Positions 53,755 through 64,000 of a stretch of DNA of 64,000 bases are shown here, one piece after another (within the stretch, counting starts at the first letter, position 1; every line of letters begins with the position of its first letter). The notes below the pieces were generated by a model. That model worked only from the letters and a program-made list of their open reading frames with translations. It had not been told where the DNA came from and ran no database searches. The position numbers and the translations under genes are program-made. Origin of the DNA: Cylindrospermum sp. NIES-4074 (GTDB taxonomy: Bacteria; Cyanobacteriota; Cyanobacteriia; Cyanobacteriales; Nostocaceae); the NCBI GenBank assembly GCA_003994795.1, contig AP018269.1:1615346-1679345 (forward strand), written 5' to 3'.

Positions 53755-54525
53755 GTGGGATCGGTTTGTATTGAAATCGTTGAGGGGAATCCCCATCTGA
53801 GGTCGTTGCTGGGTTGGCACTTGCAGCAACTGGAATACCGGGTGCATCAAGCTGCCAGTATTTATCAAGCAAGGGAAGTATTTTTAAGCCATCAACCAAC
53901 GTTGGTAATTCTGGACGCGGATTTGCCAGATGGTGATGGCATTGAATTTTGCCGTTGGTTGCATCGTCAGCAACAGCCTCTCATTTTAATGTTATCTGCC
54001 CGGAGTAATGAAGCTGATATTGTCGCTGGGTTGAAGGCTGGAGCAGATGATTACTTGAGCAAACCTTTTGGGATGCAAGAGTTTCTCGCCAGGGTGGAGG
54101 CGTTAATTCGCCGCAAACGGACACCCACTGCACCGGCTTATTTGGATTATGGCACTTTGCAAATTGATTTGGTGCAGCGCCGTGTCCGCTTCCAGGGGGA
54201 GTTTATTGACTTAACGCCCCAGGAATTTAGTTTGCTGTATGTTTTGGCACAAGCTGGAGGTATACCTCTGAGTCGGTCAGAATTACTGCGTCGTGCTTGG
54301 CCTGACGCCATTGATAACCCACGCACCATTGATACTCATGTTTTATCGCTGCGGAAAAAAGTTGAACTTGATCCGCGCCAACCCAGCTTAATTCAAACTA
54401 TTCGTAATGTGGGATACCGTTTTAACATGGAAATTTTGAACACTAATACTTCCCAATCACAAACCAAGTTAGTACCAGAAAGATATAGCCCTCAACGTTC
54501 AGCTCTAACAACTCAACGTTCATAG
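53755..54525 (+). CDS. OmpR/PhoB-family response regulator
   Basis: A protein of 256 residues. Receiver domain ~4-118: phospho-acceptor Asp in PTLVILDADLPDGDGIEF, Thr/Ser switch in LILMLSARSNEADIV, Lys in GADDYLSKPFGMQEF. Winged-helix DNA-binding domain ~130-228: IDLTPQEFSLLYVLAQAGG, ELLRRAWPDAIDNPRTIDTH and LIQTIRNVGYRFNME. A ~28-residue Gln/Ser/Thr tail follows. The acidic pair near the N-terminus is replaced by EIVEGN, with only one acidic residue, which could affect Mg binding. Start GTG 53755. No cognate kinase gene is adjacent unless the split kinase upstream once served it. Confidence 0.9.
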   Translation: MGSVCIEIVEGNPHLRSLLGWHLQQLEYRVHQAASIYQAREVFLSHQPTLVILDADLPDGDGIEFCRWLHRQQQPLILMLSARSNEADIVAGLKAGADDYLSKPFGMQEFLARVEALIRRKRTPTAPAYLDYGTLQIDLVQRRVRFQGEFIDLTPQEFSLLYVLAQAGGIPLSRSELLRRAWPDAIDNPRTIDTHVLSLRKKVELDPRQPSLIQTIRNVGYRFNMEILNTNTSQSQTKLVPERYSPQRSALTTQRS

Positions 54526-54581
54526 AGAAAGTAAAAGCAGCAGGAGGAATGGGAAAAACTTAATTCCAAATGCCAAATTAA

Positions 54582-55415
54582 TTAAGCCCATTCTTCAGAT
54601 GCTTGAACTTCTGCTTGGATCAAGCTTGTTTTTAAGCTTACCCAGTTTATCTCAGAGGCTGATTGATTTGCCAACAATTGACCTTGCTGGAGGTGTAATA
54701 GCCTGGTGCAAAATGTCTGGGCTAGCTCTAGTTGATGATTTACCATCAAAATTGTGGTGGGATGGGTTTGTGTTAGCTGGGTGAGTACCTGCATCAAATG
54801 GGCAGATGTACCAGCATCCAAGGCGGATGTAGGCTCGTCTAATAGTATAATTTTTGGCTGGATGACTAGGGCACGTGCGATCGCAATTAGTTGTCTTTCT
54901 CCAGCAGAAAGTTGCACTTCAGTTCGCCCTAGCCAATTGCTGGGAATGTGTAGTTGTTCTATCCAGTAATTAACTCGTTGCTGAATTGTCTGTTTAGACA
55001 AACCACGCAAAACCAAGGGATAAGCTAAGGCTTCTTGAACTGTCATCCCCAACAGCTTCGACTCTTGCAATACCAGTGTCACATCTTGACGTAACTGGAG
55101 GATGGGAATTTGGGAATATTCCTGATTTTCCAGATAGATTTTGCCACTAGTGGGTGTACTCAAACGGTTGAGGAGACGTAATAAGGAAGTTTTACCAGCA
55201 CCAGCAGGGCCGATAATTGCGAGGCGATCGCCTGAGAATACCTCAAAAGAAATATTCTGTAAAATGGGGTATCCTTGCTGATTGCCCTGAACTTGAGTTT
55301 TCAGCTTCGTAAACAGATTAACTTGCTCTAACCTGAGTACGGCTGCGGCTGTGGCTGTGGAATGATCCAAATTGAAATTTGTGGTAATTGGTAATTGGGG
55401 AAGAAGATGAGGCAC
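54582..55415 (-). CDS. ABC transporter ATP-binding protein, substrate unknown
   Basis: 277-residue ATPase. Walker A: LAIIGPAGAGKTSLLRLLNR; Q-loop: VTLVLQESKLLG; signature: EVQLSAGERQLIAIARALVI; Walker B: KIILLDEPTSALD; His-switch: ILMVNHQLELA. An N-terminal ~45-residue extension (PITTNFNLDHSTATAAAVLR) precedes the nucleotide-binding fold. No permease gene is adjacent; the membrane gene at 55611-56168 upstream on the same strand is not a recognisable permease. Simple FetA/YbbL-like exporters have a similar small ATPase, but I cannot assign it. Confidence 0.88.
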   Translation of the reverse strand: MPHLLPQLPITTNFNLDHSTATAAAVLRLEQVNLFTKLKTQVQGNQQGYPILQNISFEVFSGDRLAIIGPAGAGKTSLLRLLNRLSTPTSGKIYLENQEYSQIPILQLRQDVTLVLQESKLLGMTVQEALAYPLVLRGLSKQTIQQRVNYWIEQLHIPSNWLGRTEVQLSAGERQLIAIARALVIQPKIILLDEPTSALDAGTSAHLMQVLTQLTQTHPTTILMVNHQLELAQTFCTRLLHLQQGQLLANQSASEINWVSLKTSLIQAEVQASEEWA

Positions 55416-55436
55416 TTTTACAAGCTAGCAATGGCT

Positions 55437-55547
55437 GGACTTACGCAAAATCATGATTAAACGTTCGCGTAGCGTGCCGGAGGCATACCGCAAAGGACGC
55501 AAAGGACACAAAGGAATAAGAGTTTCAGAGAGTTCTTGCGTAAGTCC
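55437..55547. repeat. Small inverted-repeat element GGACTTACGCAA...TTGCGTAAGTCC
   Basis: A perfect 12-bp inverted repeat (55437-55448 / 55536-55547) encloses ~87 bp with GCAAAGGACGCAAAGGACAC and a GTTCGCGTAGCG block. A half-site, CAGGACTTACGCAA, also occurs near 592-605. MITE-like, no coding capacity. Confidence 0.55.
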
Positions 55548-55610
55548 TGAATAGTATTTATCTCTTGCCTCTTGCCTTTTGCCTCTTGCCTTCTCTGAAT
55601 CTAATGACCA

Positions 55611-56168
55611 TTACACAATAGTCAAGGCTGTAGAAATAGTCCAAGCATCCACAAGCAGCAGCAGCAGGGTAAATCCTAATAAAATTAGATACATCCAAGG
55701 CTGGGCTAAAGGGCGGACATCTGTGGTGTCAATGCCTGTCTTTGCTTGCACAATGTTGACAAAACGAGCAAATCCGGCGACACGCATTGGTAGTAAATAA
55801 GCTTTTCCTCCTTGACTGAGGAAATAATAAACTATACCCCCTTGACCAGTGGTGCGGGGTTTTAACGCTTTGATCTCTGTCCAAGCTAAAAACCAACTCT
55901 GACCGAAGAAGCGCGGCACCCATGCGGGGTAATTAACCTGAATTCCCTGGTCATCTACTATAACTCTTTGAGTTAACACCGCATATAGGGCGACAAAGCC
56001 GATGCTAATTCCTACCCACAAGAATGTTGGTGATATGGGTGCAGCTGTTACCTGAGATAAGAAAGGTAATGGGACTGTGAGTGCTAAGTATAAACTCAAC
56101 AGCGTTATCCGAATCAACGGAGACAGACGAAAAACAGAAGTTGAGGTGTTGGCTGAGTTTGCGGTCAT
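55611..56168 (-). CDS. Membrane protein with PH-like core
   Basis: A protein of 185 residues: two N-terminal hydrophobic helices (LIRITLLSLYLALTVPLPFL; FLWVGISIGFVALYAVL), a ~90-residue soluble core (RVIVDDQGIQVNYPAWVPRF and WTEIKALKPRTTGQGGIVYY), then a C-terminal helix (WMYLILLGFTLLLLLVDAW). The core resembles the bacterial PH/YdbT-like fold in pattern (DDxGIxV... W.EI). No named family recognised. It starts 40 bp after the tpsB stop on the same strand and could be co-transcribed. Confidence 0.7.
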   Translation of the reverse strand: MTANSANTSTSVFRLSPLIRITLLSLYLALTVPLPFLSQVTAAPISPTFLWVGISIGFVALYAVLTQRVIVDDQGIQVNYPAWVPRFFGQSWFLAWTEIKALKPRTTGQGGIVYYFLSQGGKAYLLPMRVAGFARFVNIVQAKTGIDTTDVRPLAQPWMYLILLGFTLLLLLVDAWTISTALTIV

Positions 56169-56207
56169 GACTCAATTACGATGCTTTTCTTTATTCTTAC
56201 ATTTTGG

Positions 56208-58391
<2,184 letters not shown>

Positions 58392-58931
58392 AAATTTCCC
58401 TAAGTGAACATCTCAAATATACGTAAAAGCTTCATCAACAGGAATTTTTCATAATTATACATAAAGCTTAATTTATTTAAGTACTATTTACGGTAAAAAA
58501 TAATCACAAATTTCTCTTGGGATATTTTCTGAATATAATTCACAAAGCTTTGTCTCGCAAGCTTTTGGGAGTTGAGTATTGAATTTAGAAACAAAATTTG
58601 ATGTTATTCTTTTATTTAAACTCTAAGTATGTCACTTTTTGCTCACAGGAGCCATCTGTATAACTTATAGGTCAAGTGTATTTTTTTTAGGAGTGTCTTA
58701 GATACTAATCAAGGCATTGACTATCCCAGGGCTTAAAAGTCATAATTTATGCATACCTCTGCCAAAAATCCGGTTCCAGTGCGTAAGTGCTCAGAGTCTT
58801 TGAATACTCTGCCTTTATAAGCTAATGAGGAAAATTATAGGCTTTTAAACATTTGCTTTATATCCGATAAATTGCCGGGATGTCTGCCAACACTGAGTTT
58901 TCTACCCTAAATTTTTAATTAAAAACCGCTT
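58392..58931. promoter_or_regulatory. Divergent intergenic region between tpsB and tpsA
   Basis: 540 bp, AT-rich, no reading frame. It must contain the promoters of both two-partner secretion genes, allowing joint control. No specific operator was identified. Confidence 0.4.
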
Positions 58932-61900
58932 ATGACCTCTTTAGCACCAAAAATTAATTTATTGTTATTAGTTGCTGGTAATGCGATTCTGTTATTGGGA
59001 ACAAGTGCGTTCGGCCCAGCCGTGCCGGAGGCAATCGCCCCAGCCCAAGCCCAGTCAATCACCCCAGCCGCAGACGGGACAAACACTTTAGTCAACCCCA
59101 ACGGCAACCAATTCAACATCAATGGCGGTTCCCTGTCTGGAGATGGCGCGAATCTCTATCACAGCTTCCAAAAATTCGGGCTTGATACCAACCAAATCGC
59201 CAACTTCATCTCCAACCCCAACATCCAGAATATATTGGGACGGGTAGTTGGCGGCGACCCTTCATTGATCAACGGTTTAATTCAAGTCACTGGTGGAAAC
59301 TCCAACCTCTTTTTAGTCAACCCTTCCGGTATCGTATTTGGCCCCAACGCCAGCCTGAACGTACCAGCAAGCTTCACCGTCACCACAGCCAACAGCATAG
59401 GTATTGGTGGAAACACCTTTAATGCCACAGGTTACAACAACTATGCAGCCTTAATAGGCACCCCAACCACCTTTAGATTCGACACCACTCAATCAGGAAG
59501 CATCATCAACTTTGGCAACTTGGGAGTGGGTGTTGGTAATAACTTAAATTTAGTGGGGGGTACAGTAGTTAGCACCGGACAGCTAACAGCACCAGGGGGA
59601 AACATCGTCATCGCCTCCGTACCCGGTGAAAATCTATTACGCATCAGCCAACCAGGAAACTTAGTAAGTTTAGAAATACCCACCAGTGCCGCCACATCTG
59701 GTAACATCACCATTACCACCCTAGCCAAACTATTAACTGGTACAGGTACAGCCAACAGCAATGGCTTAACAGTCAACAACGGACAAGTACAACTCACAAA
59801 TTCTGGCATCCCCGTAAATACTGGGGATGTAGTTGCAACAGGGTTAACATCACAAACAGCAACCCTGACAGCTGCCAACAACTTAACCTTGCCAGAAAGT
59901 CAACTCAGAACCACAGGAAATTTAAACCTGTTAGCTGGGGACACCGTGCGGATACGCGACAGTGTAGCTAATCCATTTTTAGCCGAGGCTAGGGGCAATC
60001 TCTACATCCAGGGTAATCAAAACATAGATATTCTCGCCCTAAACCATCCCCAAACCCCCTTCGTCAGCGGCGGAAACCTCACCTTAGCCAGCGACGGTAT
60101 AGTTTCAGGTGATGCACACTTTACCAGCGGCGGACAGTTTTCGATTAAAAACCTCTCAGGTGGTGCAGGTACTTTTGTCAGTTTCTACGACCCAATTATT
60201 AAAGCAGATGATGATGTTGAGTTTGGCAATTACACAGGGATGGCTCTGAAAGTAGAGTCCGAGGGAAGTATTCGGGGTGGAAATATCACAATTACAGGTG
60301 CAGATCCTGCTGACGATGAGTTGAAGACTGGCCCCAATTTAGTTTTACGTGCTGGTTTACCTTCAGTTACTAAGTTTAATTTTCAGGCAAATAAACAAGG
60401 GACATCAGAGACCGACTTCAAAAAAGATAACACCCCATTGACACCAGCAGGAAGTATTAAAGTAGGGAACATCAACACCTCAACTACAGCCACTGGTGTC
60501 AACGGTGGTTCCATAACAATAGAAACCAAATCACCCACAGGCAACATCACCACAGGCACATTAAACTCTTCAGCCACTGGAGCAAGTACTAAGAAGGGAG
60601 GTGATATTTCCCTGACAACCGTAGGCGGCAAAATTACCATTGGTAATGGTATTGACCCTTCTGTTATTGACTCTTCTGGTAGTGTTAGCGGCGGCAATAT
60701 TAACTTCAACGGCCCTGTCACCCTCGCCAGTGATACAACAATTACCACTGGTTCAACAACAGGCTACATCTTCTTCAACAACACACTAAATGGGGCGAAA
60801 GATTTAACCCTCACAGCTGGTACAGGTCAAATCAGATTTTTCGGAGATGTTGGCCTTAGCGAAGCGCTGAAAAGCCTGAATATCACCACGGCTGAAAATA
60901 CTGGAGTTTCCGGACAGATTAAAACTACAGGAAATATCACAGTCGATAATCCCCTCGTCCTGTTAACAGGTGCTGGTACAAACACCTTCAACTCTGGTAA
61001 TGGCGACATCAACTTCAACAACACACTAAATGGGGCGAAAGATTTAACCCTCACAGCTGGTACAGGGAAAATCAGATTTTTCAAAGATGTTGGTATTGGC
61101 GAAGCGCTGAAAAGCCTGAATATCACCACGGCTGAAAATACTGGAGTTTCCGGACAGATTAAAACTACAGGAAATATCACAGTCGATAATCCCCTCGTCC
61201 TGTTAACAGGTGCTGGTACAAACACCTTCAACTCAGGGAATGGCGACATCAACTTCAACAACACACTAAATGGGGCGAAAGATTTAACCCTCACAGCTGG
61301 TACAGGGAAAATCAGATTTTTCAAAGATGTTGGTATTGGCGAAGCGCTGAAAAGCCTGAATATCACCACGGCTGAAAATACTGGAGTTTCCGGACAGATT
61401 AAAACTACAGGAAATATCACAGTCGATAATCCCCTCGTCCTGCTAACAAGTGCTGGTGCTGGTACAAACACCTTCAACTCTGGTAATGGCGACATCAACT
61501 TCAACAACACAGTGGATGGGGCGAAAGATTTAACCCTCACTGCTGGTACAGGGAAAATCAGATTTTTCAAAGATGTTGGTATTGGCGAAGCGCTCAAAAG
61601 CCTGAATATCACCACGGCCAATACTGGAGTTTCCGGACAGATTAAAACTACAGGAAATATCACAGTCGATAATCCCCTCGTCCTGCTAACAGGTGCTGGT
61701 GCTGGTACAAACACCTTCAACTCTGGTAATGGCGACATCAACTTCAACAACACAGTGGATGGGGCGAAAGATTTAACCCTCACAGCTGGTACAGGGAAAA
61801 TCAGATTTTTCAAAGATGTTGGTATTGGCGAAGCGCTCAAAAGCCTGAATATCACCACGGCTGAAAATACTGGAGTTTCCGGACAGATTAAAACTACAGG

Positions 61901-64000
61901 AAATATCACAGTCGATAATCCCCTCGTCCTGCTAACAGGTGCTGGTGCTGGTACAAACACCTTCAACTCAGGTAATGGCGACATCAACTTCAACAACACA
62001 GTGGATGGGGCGAAAGATTTAACCCTCACTGCTGGTACAGGTAAAATCAGATTTTTCAAAGATGTTGGTATTGGCGAAGCACTCAAAAGCCTGAATATCA
62101 CCACCGCGACCAATACTGGAGTTTCCGGACAGATTAAAACTACAGGAAATATCACAGTCGATAATCCCCTCGTCCTGCTAACAAGTGCTGGTGCTGGTAC
62201 AAACACCTTCAACTCTGGTAATGGCGACATCAACTTCAACAACACAGTGGATGGGGCGAAAGATTTAACCCTCACAGCTGGTACAGGGAAAATCAGATTT
62301 TTCAAAGATGTTGGTATTGGCGAAGCACTCAAAACCCTGAATATCACCACCGCTGCAAATACTAATATTGCAGGAAAGATTAAAACTACAGGAAATATCA
62401 CCTTCGGTAGTCCCCTCTTGCTGACAGGTAATGATACAAAAACCTTAAACTCTGGTAATGGCAACATCTTCTTCAACAGCACAGTAGGAGTAGATCCGTC
62501 GGCTACGGTAAATGCAGCGAAAGATTTAACCATCGATGCAGGTACAGGAAATATTACCTTTGGCGGTGCTGTGGGTGGTGGAGCAACTCCGTTGAATAAG
62601 CTGGAGATTACTAACGCTACGAAGATTGATGTTGCCAGCAATATCAGAACTACAAATAATCTCAGCTTTAGTAAGCCTGTAACCCTGACAGGCACAGGTC
62701 AAAAAGAGTTTACTTCGGAATCGGGTGATATTACTATTAATTCTTTAACAGCAGGTGATTCTGATTTAATCTTGACCGCCAATGAAATTAACCTGCCTAC
62801 ATCAAACTCAATCACAAGCAATAACAAAAACATCACACTTCAGCCATTTACAGCAGGTCAAAGTATTATACTGGGTGGTGCTAACAATCCAGCTACAACC
62901 AGTTTAGACCTGACCACAACAGATTTAGCAGCCTTAGCTGATGGCTTCAATTCCATTACCATCGGTCGCACAAATAGCAGTGGTGTGATTGATATTAACG
63001 CTGTCACCTTCAAAGACCCAGTAACAATTCAATCTCCCAATGCGAATGGAACTATCAACGTTAATGGGTTAATTACAGCCACAGGTAATGCCTCTGTCAC
63101 TCTTAAGGCTAATCCCATCACTCTCAAGGCGGGTATAACCACCGCTAATCAACTCATTGACTTCCAGGGTTCAGTCCTCTTAGGTCAGAATGCAACTCTT
63201 AACTCTAATGGTGGCAATATCAACTTTGAGAACACAGTGAATGGGGCGAAAGATTTAACTCTCAATGCAGGTGCAGGGACTGTGAGTTTTGATGGTGCTG
63301 TGGGTGGAACATCTGCACTGAACAAACTTGACATCACTGACGCATCCAATATCAATGTTGCCAGCGACATCAAAACCATAAGCAATCTGACATTGAGTAA
63401 GCCTGTAACTCTGACGGGGACTGGACAAAAAGAATTTAGTTCGGCTTCGGGTGAGATTACTATTAATTCTTTAGCAGCAGGTGATTCTGATTTAATCTTG
63501 AGTGCCAATGAAATTAACCTGGCTACAGCAAACTCAATCACAAGCAATAACAAAAACATCACACTTCAGCCATTTACAGCAGGTCAAAATATTATAGTTA
63601 ATGGTGCTGCTGATACTGGTGCAACCACTTTAGACCTGACCACAACAGATTTAGCCGCCTTAGCTGATGGCTTCAATTCTATTACCATCGGTCGCACAAA
63701 TGGCAGTGGAATAGTAGATATTAATACCGTCGCCTTCAAAGATCCAGTTAAATTTCAATCACCCAATGGCACTGGCACTATCAACGCTAATGGAGTTACA
63801 GGTGAAAATAACGCCTCTATCACCTTTGATGGTAAGACCAACCTGAATGGGAACGTCACCACCAACAACTCTGCTATTAACTTTGAGAAAGCCGTCACTC
63901 TAAACAATGCCAATTTAACTCTTAATGCAGGTAATGGTGATATCACCTTCAAAGATACAGTCGCGGGAACTACTAGCAACTTAACTCTGGATGCTGCTAA
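58932..64000 (+). CDS. Giant filamentous-haemagglutinin-like exoprotein (TpsA), 5' part
   Basis: Open from ATG 58932 to the right edge (>1,689 codons). Signal region: INLLLLVAGNAILLLGTSAF, then AQAQS. TPS domain: TNTLVNPNGNQFNINGG, then GNSNLFLVNPSGIVFGPNAS (the NPxGI motif) and SFTVTTANSIGIGG. Residues ~170-600 are a Gly/Asn/Thr-rich beta-helix. From ~615 to ~1175 lie seven ~80-residue units (GAKDLTLTAGTGKIRFFKDV, GEALKSLNITTA), then a longer ~240-residue unit twice. The frame was checked by eye through the repeats: unit lengths differ by multiples of three. It is the expected substrate of the divergent TpsB and likely an adhesin or surface fibre. The C-terminus is not visible. Confidence 0.9.
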   Translation, partial: MTSLAPKINLLLLVAGNAILLLGTSAFGPAVPEAIAPAQAQSITPAADGTNTLVNPNGNQFNINGGSLSGDGANLYHSFQKFGLDTNQIANFISNPNIQNILGRVVGGDPSLINGLIQVTGGNSNLFLVNPSGIVFGPNASLNVPASFTVTTANSIGIGGNTFNATGYNNYAALIGTPTTFRFDTTQSGSIINFGNLGVGVGNNLNLVGGTVVSTGQLTAPGGNIVIASVPGENLLRISQPGNLVSLEIPTSAATSGNITITTLAKLLTGTGTANSNGLTVNNGQVQLTNSGIPVNTGDVVATGLTSQTATLTAANNLTLPESQLRTTGNLNLLAGDTVRIRDSVANPFLAEARGNLYIQGNQNIDILALNHPQTPFVSGGNLTLASDGIVSGDAHFTSGGQFSIKNLSGGAGTFVSFYDPIIKADDDVEFGNYTGMALKVESEGSIRGGNITITGADPADDELKTGPNLVLRAGLPSVTKFNFQANKQGTSETDFKKDNTPLTPAGSIKVGNINTSTTATGVNGGSITIETKSPTGNITTGTLNSSATGASTKKGGDISLTTVGGKITIGNGIDPSVIDSSGSVSGGNINFNGPVTLASDTTITTGSTTGYIFFNNTLNGAKDLTLTAGTGQIRFFGDVGLSEALKSLNITTAENTGVSGQIKTTGNITVDNPLVLLTGAGTNTFNSGNGDINFNNTLNGAKDLTLTAGTGKIRFFKDVGIGEALKSLNITTAENTGVSGQIKTTGNITVDNPLVLLTGAGTNTFNSGNGDINFNNTLNGAKDLTLTAGTGKIRFFKDVGIGEALKSLNITTAENTGVSGQIKTTGNITVDNPLVLLTSAGAGTNTFNSGNGDINFNNTVDGAKDLTLTAGTGKIRFFKDVGIGEALKSLNITTANTGVSGQIKTTGNITVDNPLVLLTGAGAGTNTFNSGNGDINFNNTVDGAKDLTLTAGTGKIRFFKDVGIGEALKSLNITTAENTGVSGQIKTTGNITVDNPLVLLTGAGAGTNTFNSGNGDINFNNTVDGAKDLTLTAGTGKIRFFKDVGIGEALKSLNITTATNTGVSGQIKTTGNITVDNPLVLLTSAGAGTNTFNSGNGDINFNNTVDGAKDLTLTAGTGKIRFFKDVGIGEALKTLNITTAANTNIAGKIKTTGNITFGSPLLLTGNDTKTLNSGNGNIFFNSTVGVDPSATVNAAKDLTIDAGTGNITFGGAVGGGATPLNKLEITNATKIDVASNIRTTNNLSFSKPVTLTGTGQKEFTSESGDITINSLTAGDSDLILTANEINLPTSNSITSNNKNITLQPFTAGQSIILGGANNPATTSLDLTTTDLAALADGFNSITIGRTNSSGVIDINAVTFKDPVTIQSPNANGTINVNGLITATGNASVTLKANPITLKAGITTANQLIDFQGSVLLGQNATLNSNGGNINFENTVNGAKDLTLNAGAGTVSFDGAVGGTSALNKLDITDASNINVASDIKTISNLTLSKPVTLTGTGQKEFSSASGEITINSLAAGDSDLILSANEINLATANSITSNNKNITLQPFTAGQNIIVNGAADTGATTLDLTTTDLAALADGFNSITIGRTNGSGIVDINTVAFKDPVKFQSPNGTGTINANGVTGENNASITFDGKTNLNGNVTTNNSAINFEKAVTLNNANLTLNAGNGDITFKDTVAGTTSNLTLDAA
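60774..62465 (+). repeat. Seven ~240-246-bp tandem repeats in tpsA
   Basis: Units begin TTCAACAACACACTAAATGG or TTCAACAACACAGTGGATGG and are nearly identical over most of their length. Variation is concentrated at GCTGAAAATACT/GCCAATACT/GCGACCAATACT and at GGTGCTGGTGCTGGT versus GGTGCTGGT, always in multiples of 3 bp. A long antisense open frame (60827-62695) is a by-product of this composition. Confidence 0.9.
62480..64000 (+). repeat. Higher-order ~720-bp repeat in tpsA (two visible copies)
   Basis: The block with GQKEFTSESGDITINSL, NEINLPTSNSITSNNKNITL and ADGFNSITIGRTNSSG (from about 62698) recurs from about 63421 as GQKEFSSASGEITINSL, NEINLATANSITSNNKNITL and ADGFNSITIGRTNGSG. The second copy may continue beyond the window. 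Confidence 0.75.

Noticed and set aside
60827-62695. 622-codon open frame on the minus strand
   Set aside because: It is antisense to tpsA and exists because the 240-bp repeats lack stops in that frame. Its translation is a low-complexity PVP/VFVPAPA repeat with no start region or family, while the plus strand has a signal peptide and TPS domain.

Overview
The window is chromosomal DNA of a filamentous cyanobacterium, most likely a Nostocales member (Nostoc/Anabaena type). It encodes oxygenic-photosynthesis and cyanobacterium-restricted proteins (Psb28, PsaE, NdhO, a Ycf66-like protein, a PAP/fibrillin protein, class II FBPase/SBPase GlpX). GCGATCGC (HIP1) octamers are scattered through it, the DNA is moderately AT-rich, and the spacers carry many short palindromic and tandem repeats of the kind known from Nostoc genomes.

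Layout. 0-6.5 kb: partial rlmN, a secreted C-terminally anchored protein, a MITE-like spacer, a histidine kinase fused to an amino-acid-permease-like domain, a MIF-family tautomerase and cobM. 6.8-24 kb: mostly housekeeping and photosynthesis genes (lgt, coaD overlapping a coiled-coil gene, ycf66, cysS-tldD-tldE, a COG0523 GTPase, dtd, psb28, moaB, mraY, a DUF3134-like gene, a fibrillin gene, psaE, mutM, ndhO, mdh), separated by repeat-filled spacers. 23.6-30.1 kb: accessory region with a tandem-repeat protein, a lipoprotein, a tight three-gene operon (winged-helix-like protein, P-loop ATPase, PD-(D/E)XK-type nuclease), an aspartic-protease pseudogene with an in-frame TGA, and two tandem paralogues. 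30.4-37.8 kb: pgi, a RelE-like toxin/antitoxin pair, branched-chain amino-acid ABC genes, an orphan HicB, hemA and glpX. 39.3-42.8 kb: a secreted galactose-oxidase-like radical-copper oxidase followed by a DyP-type peroxidase, bracketed by two copies of a MITE-like element. 43.4-49.6 kb: glutaredoxin, tadA, an acyltransferase, a PrcA-like subtilase, a duplicated-domain secreted protein, and the bolA/monothiol-glutaredoxin pair. 49.7-54.5 kb: a frameshifted ethylene-receptor-like hybrid kinase, a long spacer with a MITE-like element, a DUF6761-like gene and an OmpR-type regulator. 54.6-64 kb: an ABC ATPase, a membrane protein and a divergent two-partner secretion pair (TpsB outer-membrane transporter; giant repeat-rich TpsA running off the right edge).

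The best candidate for an undescribed system is the 25.05-29.01 kb operon. Its three genes are separated by 20 bp and 1 bp, a P-loop ATPase sits beside a protein with an E/D/ExK nuclease signature, and a 13-bp perfect inverted repeat lies upstream. This architecture resembles anti-phage or anti-plasmid defence modules, but I cannot match it to a named system. The second candidate is the oxidase/peroxidase pair, which could produce and use hydrogen peroxide, inside direct copies of a MITE-like repeat. Other notable items are a hairpin that buries the psb28 start codon, a strong plus-strand terminator with no plus-strand gene upstream, and a tandem duplication of the mutM 3' end.

All calls come from reading the sequence and its translations; no database search or structure prediction was run.
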